Below are positions 35,661 to 43,761 of a DNA stretch of 64,000 nucleotides, in pieces (positions within the stretch are counted from its first letter, which is position 1; every line of letters begins with the position of its first letter). The translations under genes were made by a program, and so were the position numbers. The stretch covers positions 59,560 through 123,559 of the forward strand of contig SFFD01000001.1 in NCBI GenBank assembly GCA_004556975.1, read 5' to 3'. The stretch comes from Oscillospiraceae bacterium. Lineage in GTDB: Bacteria; Bacillota; Clostridia; Oscillospirales; Ruminococcaceae. Under the pieces are notes generated by a model that was not told where the DNA came from, searched no databases, and saw only the letters and a list, made by a program, of their open reading frames with translations.

Positions 35661-37182
35661 CTCTGTTCGATTTAGTCATAAGAAGGCCGACTTCCTCTTT
35701 TGTAACGGTTCTGGCATCAACCATACCGGTTATATTGCCGGAGGAAATAACCATAATGCGGTCGCAAAGCTCAAGAAGAACGTCAAGATCCTCGCCGACG
35801 AATACCACCGCTACGCCGTTTTCTTTCTGCTGGTTAAGCAGATTATAAATAAGGTAAGAGGAATTGATATCAAGTCCGCGAACGGGGTACGCCGCCATAA
35901 GAACAGTAGGAGCGGAAGCTATTTCGCGCCCAACAAGAACTTTTTGGACATTGCCGCCGGAAAGCTTGCGGACGGGAGTATTTGCGTCAGGAGTTACAAC
36001 TTCAAGCTCATCGATGATTTTCTTTGCAAGGTCGCGGGGCTCTTTGCGCTCAAGGAACATGGTGTTGCCCTTGCTGTAGCTGCGAAGCATCATGTTGTCG
36101 ACAATGTCCATATTGCCGACAAGACCCATGCCAAGGCGGTCTTCGGGAACAAAGGAAAGGCGGACGCCAAGCTCACGAATCTGAAGAGGAGTTTTATCTC
36201 TGAGATTATCAACCTCTCCGGTTTGAGGGTTATTATAAAGAATCTCGCCGCTTGAGGGGTGGATAAGTCCCGCAATGGTTTCAAGAAGCTCGCGCTGACC
36301 GCTGCCTGCAATGCCTGCAATACCGAGAATTTCGCCGGAGCGGGCTTCAAAGGAAATATTGTTGAGCAGAGCGACTCCGTCGCGGGTGGTGTAGTTAACA
36401 TTCTTGACAACAATGCGGTCAACAGGGTCTTTTGGTTCGCTGCGTTCGATATTAAGGGAAATCTTTTTGCCCACCATCATTTCGGTAAGCTCAGATTCAG
36501 TGGTATCGCAGGTATTTACGGTGCCGATGTATTCGCCCTTGCGAAGAACGGAAACGCGGTCGGAAATTTCAAGAACCTCGTGAAGCTTGTGAGTTATTAC
36601 GATGACGGCCTTTCCGTTTTCCTTCATGCGGCGCAAGACGCTAAAAAGCTTTTCGGTTTCCTGCGGAGTAAGAACGGCGGTGGGCTCGTCAAGAATGAGA
36701 ATATCCGCGCCGCGATAGAGAACTTTGATGATTTCGACGGTCTGCTTTTCGGAAACGGACATTTCGTATATTTTTTTGAATGGGTCGATGTCAAAACCGT
36801 ACTTTTCGCTTATTTCCTTAACCTCTTCGGCGGATTTTTTAAGGTTGTATTTGCCTTTTTTGCCGGAACCGAGGATAATATTTTCCGTTGCGGAAAACAC
36901 GTCGACCAGTTTGAAATGCTGATGAATCATGCCGATTTTGTAATCGAAAGCGTCCTTGGGCGAAGCGATGATTGCCTCTTTTCCGTCGACGAAAATTTGT
37001 CCGTGATCGGGAAAATAAATGCCGGAAATCATGTTCATAAGCGTCGTTTTACCGCTTCCGTTTTCGCCGAGGATGGATAAAATCTCGCCCTTGTTTACGG
37101 TAAGGCAGATGTTGTTGTTTGCAACGACGCTGCCAAAGGTTTTTGTAATGTTTTTAAGCTCTATTGCAGCAGTGGAACTCAC
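35644..37182 (-). CDS. Nucleoside ABC transporter ATPase with two ABC domains (YufO/NupO-like)
   Basis: 512 residues with two fused nucleotide-binding domains. First: GENGSGKTTLMN Walker A, YEMSVSEKQTVEI signature, ILILDEPTAVLTPQE Walker B. Second: relaxed Walker A GIAGSGQRELLETI, signature KLSGGNVQKVLVGREIA, and a degenerate Walker B (VLMAAYPVRGLDIN). This RbsA-like arrangement is usual for BMP-type importers. GTG start at 37182, with GGGAGG upstream. It lies beyond a hairpin from the bmp gene, which may lower its dosage relative to the binding protein. Confidence 0.93.
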   Translation of the reverse strand: MSSTAAIELKNITKTFGSVVANNNICLTVNKGEILSILGENGSGKTTLMNMISGIYFPDHGQIFVDGKEAIIASPKDAFDYKIGMIHQHFKLVDVFSATENIILGSGKKGKYNLKKSAEEVKEISEKYGFDIDPFKKIYEMSVSEKQTVEIIKVLYRGADILILDEPTAVLTPQETEKLFSVLRRMKENGKAVIVITHKLHEVLEISDRVSVLRKGEYIGTVNTCDTTESELTEMMVGKKISLNIERSEPKDPVDRIVVKNVNYTTRDGVALLNNISFEARSGEILGIAGIAGSGQRELLETIAGLIHPSSGEILYNNPQTGEVDNLRDKTPLQIRELGVRLSFVPEDRLGMGLVGNMDIVDNMMLRSYSKGNTMFLERKEPRDLAKKIIDELEVVTPDANTPVRKLSGGNVQKVLVGREIASAPTVLMAAYPVRGLDINSSYLIYNLLNQQKENGVAVVFVGEDLDVLLELCDRIMVISSGNITGMVDARTVTKEEVGLLMTKSNRGEKDE

Positions 37183-37308
37183 CGTTTTTCCTCCCGTCCT
37201 TAATTTTCAAAAATGAAATATAATTGTTTTTTATTATAATACATTTTTCAAAATTAAAAAACATTTTATTTTATATTTTGATAAAAAAGTATTCATAAAA
37301 ACCAAATA

Positions 37309-37333
37309 GGGCGGGGCTTTTAAAACCCCGCCC
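37309..37333 (-). terminator. Intra-operon hairpin between bmp and the ABC genes
   Basis: An 8-bp GC-only stem (37309-37316 with 37326-37333), followed on the minus strand by TATTTGGTTTTTATG. It probably terminates part of the transcripts, so the binding lipoprotein is made in excess over the membrane parts, as is common in SBP-dependent operons. Confidence 0.75.
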
Positions 37334-37348
37334 TGGTCAGACTAAAAA

Positions 37349-38566
37349 TTAGAATGCAGAGTTAAGAGTGGTGATGCCGTCGATGGAAACGTTGAAGTAA
37401 GGAGCAGAACGCATTTCAGACTCATGGAAGTAACCGTCGGAAACAACTTCGGTATCGGGAGTGTAGTCAGCGTCGGTATCAACGTCGGCCATGTAAGAGT
37501 TAAGAGTTTCGCCGTTAACGGTAAAGGTGGTAGTATCAAATACATGGAGAGTGCCGTCGGCAAGTTTCTTTTCAGCTTCGGCAATGGCTTCGGCAGTGCC
37601 TTCAGCGGCAACAGCAGTGTTGATTTCGCTGAGTTCTACGGAACCTTCGGTGATACCTTTGCACCAGTCGGCAGCAATCTCTTCGCCGTTGAGGTAGCAG
37701 TTTACAATGTACTCAAAGTAAGGAGCCCAGTTGATTCTGGAAGAAACGATGAAGGTGTTGGGGCAAGCGGAAACGGTGCTGCCGTTGTAAGAGATGTTGG
37801 GAACACCGGCCTGTTCGCATGCGGTAGGAGCACCCATGGAGTCGGCATGCTGGCTGATAAGCTTGCAGCCGCGGTTGATAAGAGTGGTAGCGGCTTCTTT
37901 TTCGGCGGTTTCATCATACCAGCTGCCGGTGAACTGAACTTCCATAGTAACGGAAGGGCAAACAGAACGTGCGCCAAGGAAGAAGGAAGTATAACCGGAG
38001 ATAACTTCTGCATAGGTGTAAGCACCGACATAGCCGATCTTTGCTTCTTCAGCAGTGAATTCGCCGTTGGCAATCATCTCGTTGAGCTTAAGACCTGCTG
38101 CAATACCTGCAAGGTAACGGCCTTCGTAGATGGAAGCAAAAGCGTTGTGGAAGTTTTTGAGGCCTGCGGTGTGAGCGGTAGTACCGGTTGCATGGCAGAA
38201 CTCAACGTCGGGATATTTCTCGGCTGCCTGTGCCATGAAGGGCTCGTGGCCGAAGGAGTCTGCAAAGATTACATTGCAGCCGCGGTCAGCAAGGTCAAGA
38301 GCTGCTTCATAGCATTCGTTGCTTTCGGGAATGTTGGTTTTCATAAGAACCTGATCTTCGGAAAGACCAAGGTTTGCGCAAGCGGTTTTTGCAGCGTCGA
38401 TGAAGTTTTTGTCATAGGTGGAGTTTTCGTCGTGAAGGAAAATGAAACCGATTTTGAAGTTTTCAAGACCTTCTTTTTTCTCGGTGTTGGCATTGCCGTT
38501 AGAGCAGCCGGCGAGAAGGGTGAGCATCATGATTGCTGCGAGAACAAACGCAATAATCTTTTTCAT
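37349..38566 (-). CDS. BMP-family (BmpA/NupN-type) nucleoside-binding lipoprotein
   Basis: Substrate receptor of the adjacent importer, 405 residues. The signal peptide MKKIIAFVLAAIMMLTLLAGC has lipobox LAGC, so the mature protein is lipid-anchored at Cys21. BMP fold landmarks: FIFLHDENSTYDKNFIDAA, NVIFADSFGHEPFM, and GRYLAGIAAGLKL. Codon use is strongly biased toward C/G-ending codons compared with neighbours, a sign of high expression. The xpt gene 80 nt upstream on the same strand supports a purine nucleoside ligand. Confidence 0.93.
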   Translation of the reverse strand: MKKIIAFVLAAIMMLTLLAGCSNGNANTEKKEGLENFKIGFIFLHDENSTYDKNFIDAAKTACANLGLSEDQVLMKTNIPESNECYEAALDLADRGCNVIFADSFGHEPFMAQAAEKYPDVEFCHATGTTAHTAGLKNFHNAFASIYEGRYLAGIAAGLKLNEMIANGEFTAEEAKIGYVGAYTYAEVISGYTSFFLGARSVCPSVTMEVQFTGSWYDETAEKEAATTLINRGCKLISQHADSMGAPTACEQAGVPNISYNGSTVSACPNTFIVSSRINWAPYFEYIVNCYLNGEEIAADWCKGITEGSVELSEINTAVAAEGTAEAIAEAEKKLADGTLHVFDTTTFTVNGETLNSYMADVDTDADYTPDTEVVSDGYFHESEMRSAPYFNVSIDGITTLNSAF

Positions 38567-38646
38567 TTTGTTGTGCCTCCGTTTTACATTTGTTTTAGTC
38601 TGATTATTTTTTATTTATAAAAAAGCATAGAAACTATGCTGATTTA

Positions 38647-39234
38647 TCAGCGCTGTTTTCTGAAAGTGATTTTTCCGGTTTCGGCGTCAAGCTCGTCAAC
38701 AATTGCAAGAGATTCAAGATGAATACCTTTGCTTCGGATTAGGTCGCCGCCGGGCTGAAATCCCTTTTCAATGGCAATGCCGATTCCCTCAACGGTGGCG
38801 CCGGCTTCATTAACAAGCTCAAGCAGACCTTCAAGCGCCTTGCCGTTGGCAAGAAAATCATCTATAATAAGAACACGGTCATCAGGTCCGAGATATTTTT
38901 TGCTTACAAAGACGTCGTAAACGCGTTTTTTGGTAAAGGATTCAACCTTTGTGCGGTAAACTTCTCCGTCAACGTTAAGGCTTTCCGTCTTTTTCGCAAA
39001 AACAACCGGAACGTTGCCGAAATAAGTGGAAACAATGGCGGCAATGCCGATTCCGGAAGTTTCAATAGTCAATATTTTGTTTATATGGCAATCGGAGAAA
39101 AGGCGTTTCCACTCTTTTCCCATTTCCTGAAAAAGAGAAATGTCCATCTGGTGGTTCAAAAAACAATCCACCTTCAGGACATTACCGGGACGCACTGCTC
39201 CATATTCAGTTATGCGATCTTCAAGAAGTTTCAT
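38647..39234 (-). CDS. xpt: Xanthine phosphoribosyltransferase
   Basis: Salvages xanthine to XMP with PRPP. 195 residues, with the PRPP loop VLIIDDFLANGKALEGLLELVNEAG (about residues 126-150) and the N-terminal ITEYGAVRPGNVLKVDCFLNHQMD typical of Xpt. GGAGG before the ATG. It leads the xpt-bmp-ABC cluster, so uptake and salvage of purines appear linked. I looked for a purine riboswitch in its leader and did not find the core. Confidence 0.93.
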   Translation of the reverse strand: MKLLEDRITEYGAVRPGNVLKVDCFLNHQMDISLFQEMGKEWKRLFSDCHINKILTIETSGIGIAAIVSTYFGNVPVVFAKKTESLNVDGEVYRTKVESFTKKRVYDVFVSKKYLGPDDRVLIIDDFLANGKALEGLLELVNEAGATVEGIGIAIEKGFQPGGDLIRSKGIHLESLAIVDELDAETGKITFRKQR

Positions 39235-39546
39235 TAAAGATGCCTCCGTTCAAAAAGCAGTACAAAATTTCATATCACGCTTTGAAGTGTACTACCTTTC
39301 TGCAAATTTTGCAATAGTTTTTCGGCATTTTCTACAATTATAATAACTATATCGACTAATTATTGCACATAAATTGTAAAATGGGTATAAAACTGCGTAA
39401 AATTCGTGTAAAAAAGATATTTTAACATAAATTATTTTTAATAAACAATAAAAATTAGATAAAATGCACAAAAACTACGTACAACACTTGACGAATTGAA
39501 AATATTGCAATATTTTTAACTTAAATTATAAAAGGGAGACGGCTTT
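39235..39546. other. Divergent intergenic region between xpt and an unknown gene
   Basis: 312 nt, very AT-rich, without coding potential. On the xpt side there is a TATAAT-like -10 (minus strand, 39337-39342) with a weak -35, and an inverted repeat AGTACA/TGTACT (about 39261-39293) in the untranslated leader. On the other side are the promoter and palindrome listed next. No purine riboswitch core was found. Confidence 0.5.
39488..39516 (+). promoter_or_regulatory. Promoter overlapped by an 18-bp perfect palindrome
   Basis: TTGACG (39488-39493), 17-nt spacer, TATTTT (39511-39516). The perfect palindrome AAAATATTGCAATATTTT covers 39499-39516, i.e. the spacer end and the -10 box. That is the usual place for a repressor operator; the regulator is unknown. 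Confidence 0.55.
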
Positions 39547-40329
39547 ATGACAGGCAGAGTGCTTATAGGCAAAGTAAAGAATAAACACCAGCTTACAGTG
39601 AATCTTGAAGAAAGATTTTATCATATTCCGGAGGCGGTAATGGTAAAAAGTATGTTGCCGGTGGAATATGTGGCACTCTATTTTGATGAAGCGGATACAA
39701 CCGGAGAAAAGGCTGTATGTATACGATATTATGGCAGGGTAATAAAGACGGAGCTTGTGTTAAGAGAAGAAATCAGTTCTTTGCCTTCTTCCAACAACGG
39801 AAGAAAATATTATAAGTTTACCGTTGATGAATGGAAGAAGCTGCCCGCCGCGATAGTAAGGGATGAAGGCGGAGTTTATGCCAAAGCATTTGTGAATATT
39901 GAAGCGCTGCTTGCAGCACGAAAATTTTCCGAAATAGCGAGTGTTGAAGAAAAAAGTTCGCGCAGCAAAAGAAGAAAAATTTTGTTCACAGAAGAACAGA
40001 TAGAAAATGTAAAGCTTTCGGAAGATCTTATCAGCGCGAACACCCTTGCGGAGCTTATAAACTCGGCGGGAGAAACTAAAATCATTGCCGCAAAGATAAC
40101 GAAATATCTGCTGAATAACGAATACTTAAAGGTGAAGGGGATCGGAGGGAAAAACTGCCGCGTGGCCACGCCGAAAGGAGAGGAAATAGGAATTTTCAGC
40201 GACCGAGCACAGCGCAACGGCAGGGAATTTTATCTTACGCTTTATGATAAATGCGCTCAACAGTTTGTGCTTGACCACATCAACGAAATTGCAAAAATTC
40301 GCCTAAATGAGGCGTATGCAAATGACTGA
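39547..40329 (+). CDS. Unknown two-domain protein with a winged-helix-like C-terminus
   Basis: 260 residues, not assigned. The N-terminal half (about 10-125) is a beta-rich module with LPVEYVALYFDEAD, IRYYGRVIK and GRKYYKFTVDEWKKLPAAI; I recall similar modules in restriction or defence-associated proteins but cannot confirm it. A basic linker (SSRSKRRK, about 139-146) leads to a C-terminal part whose ITKYLLNNEYLKVKG...RVATPKGEEIGIFSD pattern resembles a winged-helix 'new phenotype-specific' tail seen in phage-like proteins. Strong AAGGGAG ribosome site; single gene with its own promoter and terminator. Confidence 0.6.
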   Translation: MTGRVLIGKVKNKHQLTVNLEERFYHIPEAVMVKSMLPVEYVALYFDEADTTGEKAVCIRYYGRVIKTELVLREEISSLPSSNNGRKYYKFTVDEWKKLPAAIVRDEGGVYAKAFVNIEALLAARKFSEIASVEEKSSRSKRRKILFTEEQIENVKLSEDLISANTLAELINSAGETKIIAAKITKYLLNNEYLKVKGIGGKNCRVATPKGEEIGIFSDRAQRNGREFYLTLYDKCAQQFVLDHINEIAKIRLNEAYAND

Positions 40330-40370
40330 CAATAAAAAATGCACCGCAAAGCGGTGCATTTTTTATTGTC
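40328..40370. terminator. Bidirectional terminator with 20-bp perfect stem
   Basis: Positions 40328-40347 pair perfectly with 40351-40370, leaving an AAA triloop. The T-runs lie within the stem on both sides. It overlaps the stop codon (40327-40329) of the upstream gene and ends 5 nt from the convergent stop. Confidence 0.9.
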
Positions 40371-40374
40371 AAAA

Positions 40375-41550
40375 TTATTGCTTGTCACGCAGCCCCTGCA
40401 TAATGTCGCCGAGGATGCCGGTTTCTGCCGCCCATGCAATGTTGCCGGGGTTTATACGTTCGCCGGAGATTATCAGCGTGAGCATGGCGGAGAGCAGCAC
40501 TTCGCTTGCATCGGGAAGCTCAACTATCATATCGCCGTATTCCTTAATGTCGTGGCGCGCTAAAATCTCTTTGTAATCGGCGCGGAAGTACGGAGAAAAC
40601 ATTGCATCATGGTAGAAATTAAACAGCGTTTCGCTGTAATCCGGCACAACAAATTTTTGATCCATATTTGGGTGCTCTATGGTTTTCTTTTCGGTACGCG
40701 GGTTGGTAAGCAGGTAATCTGTGTAAAGCAGAATGTCGCGCTGTTCAAAAGGAGAAGCTGAAACGCTTAAATCGCTGTCCCATTTTTTGAGCATGCTCAA
40801 AATTTTGCGGTCGAGCACGGCAAGGGCTTTGGATTTAAGTTCTTCCGGAATGGGATAGAACCCTTCCGCAATGCTGCATGCAATGGCGGCAAGCGTGTCG
40901 CTGTCGCCGCCCATGGAGATCGCTTTTTTTAGGGTATCCTCAAAGCTTTCCGCTTCAAAGAAAACCTGAAACGCAACGGGAACGGTACCCTGGCAGGTTT
41001 CGTCAAAATTATAATTCGGGCGGATTTCATCAAGAGTTTTGCTGAAATCATAGTGATATTTAAGCTCAATATAGCGCTTTATGTATTCCTTGTCGCGGCC
41101 GTTGCGCGCCATAAAAATGGCGGTTGCCACCGCAGAAGCGCCTTTTATTCCTTCCGGGTGATCGTGAGTTACCTTTGCACTTATTTCAGCAAAGCGCTGC
41201 ACCTTTTCAAGGCTGTGAAAATACCACGCAACGGGAGAAACACGCATGGCAGAGCCGTTGCCGAAGCTGTCATACGGCTTTGGGTCGGGATTTTGAAGCC
41301 ATGCTGAAAAACGACCGCCATATCCGGCGCCGGGGTATGCTTTCCCGAATTTTTTCATGGACTTTATCATGCAGGCTTCGGTCTTTTTTTCATCACGCTT
41401 GCCGTTCATCAAAGCATCGGCTACGGCAATGGTCATAACAGTGTCATCGGTAAAAAAGCATTTTCCCTCAAACGGGGTAAAATTTTCTGTTTTGATATTG
41501 TTGAATTCATATATACTTCCGGCAATATCGCCAATAATTGCACCGAGCAT
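40375..41550 (-). CDS. ADP-ribosylglycohydrolase family protein with C-terminal extension
   Basis: 391 residues. Residues 1-265 form the DraG-type hydrolase that removes ADP-ribose from targets: GAIIGDIAGSIYE, the Mg-binding FTDDTVMTIA near residue 34 and SMGGDSDTLAAIACSIAEG near 215 are intact. The last ~125 residues (from about RTEKKTIEHPNMD) are not part of the standard domain; they end PDASEVLLSAMLTLIISGERINPGNIAWAAETG, perhaps a DUF6508-like module (from memory). Physiological target unknown. AGGAGG upstream of ATG 41550; single gene. Confidence 0.88.
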   Translation of the reverse strand: MLGAIIGDIAGSIYEFNNIKTENFTPFEGKCFFTDDTVMTIAVADALMNGKRDEKKTEACMIKSMKKFGKAYPGAGYGGRFSAWLQNPDPKPYDSFGNGSAMRVSPVAWYFHSLEKVQRFAEISAKVTHDHPEGIKGASAVATAIFMARNGRDKEYIKRYIELKYHYDFSKTLDEIRPNYNFDETCQGTVPVAFQVFFEAESFEDTLKKAISMGGDSDTLAAIACSIAEGFYPIPEELKSKALAVLDRKILSMLKKWDSDLSVSASPFEQRDILLYTDYLLTNPRTEKKTIEHPNMDQKFVVPDYSETLFNFYHDAMFSPYFRADYKEILARHDIKEYGDMIVELPDASEVLLSAMLTLIISGERINPGNIAWAAETGILGDIMQGLRDKQ

Positions 41551-41653
41551 TTTAATCCTCCGGTTATTATATTTAATGTTTAATAAATCACTATATATAT
41601 CTAATATAACACAAAAAATGTGTTATGGCAAATAATTTGTTAACAAAATATAC

Positions 41654-41682
41654 TTGATTTATGAAAAGACAAGATGTATTAT
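41654..41682 (+). promoter_or_regulatory. Promoter of htpG
   Basis: TTGATT (41654-41659), 17-nt spacer, TATTAT (41677-41682), directly followed by CIRCE. Confidence 0.8.
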
Positions 41683-41685
41683 ATA

Positions 41686-41712
41686 TTAGCACTCAAAAAC
41701 TGTGAGTGCTAA
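41686..41712 (+). promoter_or_regulatory. CIRCE operator (HrcA binding site) of htpG
   Basis: Perfect match to the consensus: TTAGCACTC (41686-41694), 9-nt spacer, GAGTGCTAA (41704-41712). It lies at the expected transcription start, where HrcA represses until heat or unfolded protein occupies GroEL. Confidence 0.95.
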
Positions 41713-41753
41713 AACGTTTATTTTTTGTTTTTATATATGGAGGCGTATTACTT

Positions 41754-43670
41754 ATGGCAAAAAAAGAATTTAAAGCAGAGTCGAAACGGCTTTTGGAGCT
41801 TATGATAAACTCCATCTATACGCACAAAGAGATTTTCCTTCGTGAAATTATCTCCAACGCAAGCGACGCAATAGACAAGCTCGCTTATGTCGCACTGACG
41901 GATGACAAGGTGGGCATGAACCGTTCCGACTTCAAAATTGTGGTCGTTCCGGATAAGGAAAACCGCACACTTACCGTTTCGGATAACGGTATCGGCATGA
42001 CGAAAGAAGAGCTTGAAAATAACCTTGGTACCATTGCACAAAGCGGCTCGTTCCAATTCAAAAAAGACCTTTCCGATGAGGACAAAACCAAGAGCGACAC
42101 CGATGTTATCGGCCAGTTCGGCGTGGGATTCTATTCCGCGTTTATGGTCAGCGACAAGATTACCGTTATTTCTAAAGCATACGGTTCGGATAAGGCATAT
42201 AAATGGGAATCTGAAGGCGCGGACGGCTATACCATCACCGAATGTGAAAAAGATTCCGTCGGTACGGACGTTATTATGCACATAAAGCCCGATACCGAGG
42301 AAGAGGACTACTGTGAATATCTTGAGGAATACGGTCTGGAGCATCTTATAAAGAAATATTCCGACTATATCCGTTATCCTATCCGCATGGAAGTTACAAA
42401 AAGCCGTCAGAAAGAAAAACCGGCGGACGCTCCCGAAGATTATAAGCCGGAGTGGGAAGAATATAAAGAGTGGGAAACCGTAAACTCCATGATTCCTGTT
42501 TGGCAGAAGAACAAAAACGAAGTCACCGAGCAGGAATACAACGATTTTTATAAACAGAAATTCGGTGACTTTGAAGACCCGCTTTGCAGCATAAGCATTG
42601 CCGCGGAGGGCGTGGTAAGCTATAAAGCGCTGCTGTTCATTCCGGCAAAGGCTCCTTATGACTACTATACCCGCGATTTTGAAAAAGGCTTGCAGCTTTA
42701 TTCCTCCGGCGTGCTGATTATGGATAAATGTTCCGACCTGCTGCCGGAATACTTCCGCTTTGTCCGCGGCGTTGTGGATACTCCGGATGTTTCTCTTAAC
42801 ATAAGCCGCGAAATGCTGCAGCACGACCGTCAGCTTAAAACCATTTCCGCAAATATTGAAAAGAAGATTAAAGCAAGACTTGTCAAAATGCAGGCAGAAG
42901 AACCGGAAAAATACGAAAAGTTCTGGAATGCCTTCGGCCGCCAGATTAAGTACGGCGCGGCGGCAGATTACGGCCTGCACAAGGAACAGCTTCTTGACCT
43001 TATGATGTTCAATTCCTCCAAAGAGGGCAAGCTCACTTCCTTTGAACAGTATGTTGAACGTATGCCGGAAGATCAGGAATACATTTACTACGCTGCGGGA
43101 GAAAATGAAAATCAGCTTGCAAAGCTGCCGCAGACCGAACGCATACTCGATAAGGGCTACGAGATTTTCTGGTGCACCGACGATGTGGATGAGTTCGTAA
43201 TGCAGTTTGTGGGCGAATACAAGGGCAAAAAGACCAAATCCGTGAACGATGACGACGCTCTGCCGGAAAGCGACGAGGAAAAGAAGCAGGCGGAGCAAAA
43301 GGCCGCCGATAATAAAGAGGTTTTGGATTTTGTCAAAGAAACTCTCGGCAACAGAATCAAAGAAGCCAGGGTTTCAAGAATTCTTAAATCCCACGCTTGC
43401 TGCCTTACTGCAGACGGCGGCGTCAGCATAGAAATGGAAAAATATATGCGCAAGCAGGGCGGCGAGCTTGCCGATTTTGAGGGCGAGCACGTGCTGGAGC
43501 TTAATGCGGACAGCAGCGCCTTTGCCGCAATGAAGAACGCCATGAGCACCGATAAGGAGCTTGCCGCAAAGTACGCAAAGATACTCTACGACCAGGCGCT
43601 GCTTATCGCGGGTCTTCCGCTTGAGGATCCGTCCGAATACTCCGACCTTGTGTGCAGCTTGATAAAATAA
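41754..43670 (+). CDS. htpG: Hsp90-family chaperone HtpG
   Basis: ATP-dependent chaperone, 638 residues from ATG 41754 (MAKKEFKAESKRLLELMINSIYTHKEIFLREIISNASDA), with GGAGG 12 nt upstream; an earlier in-frame ATG lies inside CIRCE and is rejected. N-terminal GHKL ATPase motifs (DNGIGMTKEEL, GQFGVGFYSAFMV), middle domain (LNISREMLQHDRQLK) and C-terminal dimerisation domain are all present. The promoter-CIRCE arrangement is the same as that of groESL at 55.7 kb. Confidence 0.97.
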   Translation: MAKKEFKAESKRLLELMINSIYTHKEIFLREIISNASDAIDKLAYVALTDDKVGMNRSDFKIVVVPDKENRTLTVSDNGIGMTKEELENNLGTIAQSGSFQFKKDLSDEDKTKSDTDVIGQFGVGFYSAFMVSDKITVISKAYGSDKAYKWESEGADGYTITECEKDSVGTDVIMHIKPDTEEEDYCEYLEEYGLEHLIKKYSDYIRYPIRMEVTKSRQKEKPADAPEDYKPEWEEYKEWETVNSMIPVWQKNKNEVTEQEYNDFYKQKFGDFEDPLCSISIAAEGVVSYKALLFIPAKAPYDYYTRDFEKGLQLYSSGVLIMDKCSDLLPEYFRFVRGVVDTPDVSLNISREMLQHDRQLKTISANIEKKIKARLVKMQAEEPEKYEKFWNAFGRQIKYGAAADYGLHKEQLLDLMMFNSSKEGKLTSFEQYVERMPEDQEYIYYAAGENENQLAKLPQTERILDKGYEIFWCTDDVDEFVMQFVGEYKGKKTKSVNDDDALPESDEEKKQAEQKAADNKEVLDFVKETLGNRIKEARVSRILKSHACCLTADGGVSIEMEKYMRKQGGELADFEGEHVLELNADSSAFAAMKNAMSTDKELAAKYAKILYDQALLIAGLPLEDPSEYSDLVCSLIK

Positions 43671-43687
43671 TAAAGCATAAAAGCACA

Positions 43688-43715
43688 AAAAAGCCCGGAA
43701 CAAGCCGGGCTTTTT
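43688..43715 (+). terminator. Terminator after htpG
   Basis: An 11-bp stem (43688-43698 with 43705-43715) with flanking A and T runs; also able to end transcription from the opposite strand. Confidence 0.88.
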
Positions 43716-43761
43716 GTGTATTTATTAGAAAAAGTAATGGCATTAAAAATCGAACCTTGTT

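Noticed and set aside
37424..38620. Long + strand open frame opposite the BMP lipoprotein gene
   Set aside because: Mirror of a highly biased gene; low-complexity Gly/Val/Phe-rich translation and no ribosome site.
39235..39400. Purine riboswitch before xpt
   Set aside because: The conserved core and its paired loops are not found on the minus strand.
41748..43298. Long open frame of 516 codons on the minus strand opposite htpG
   Set aside because: htpG on the + strand has full family motifs, a promoter and CIRCE; the opposite frame has no ribosome site or recognisable domain and is a mirror effect of biased codons.
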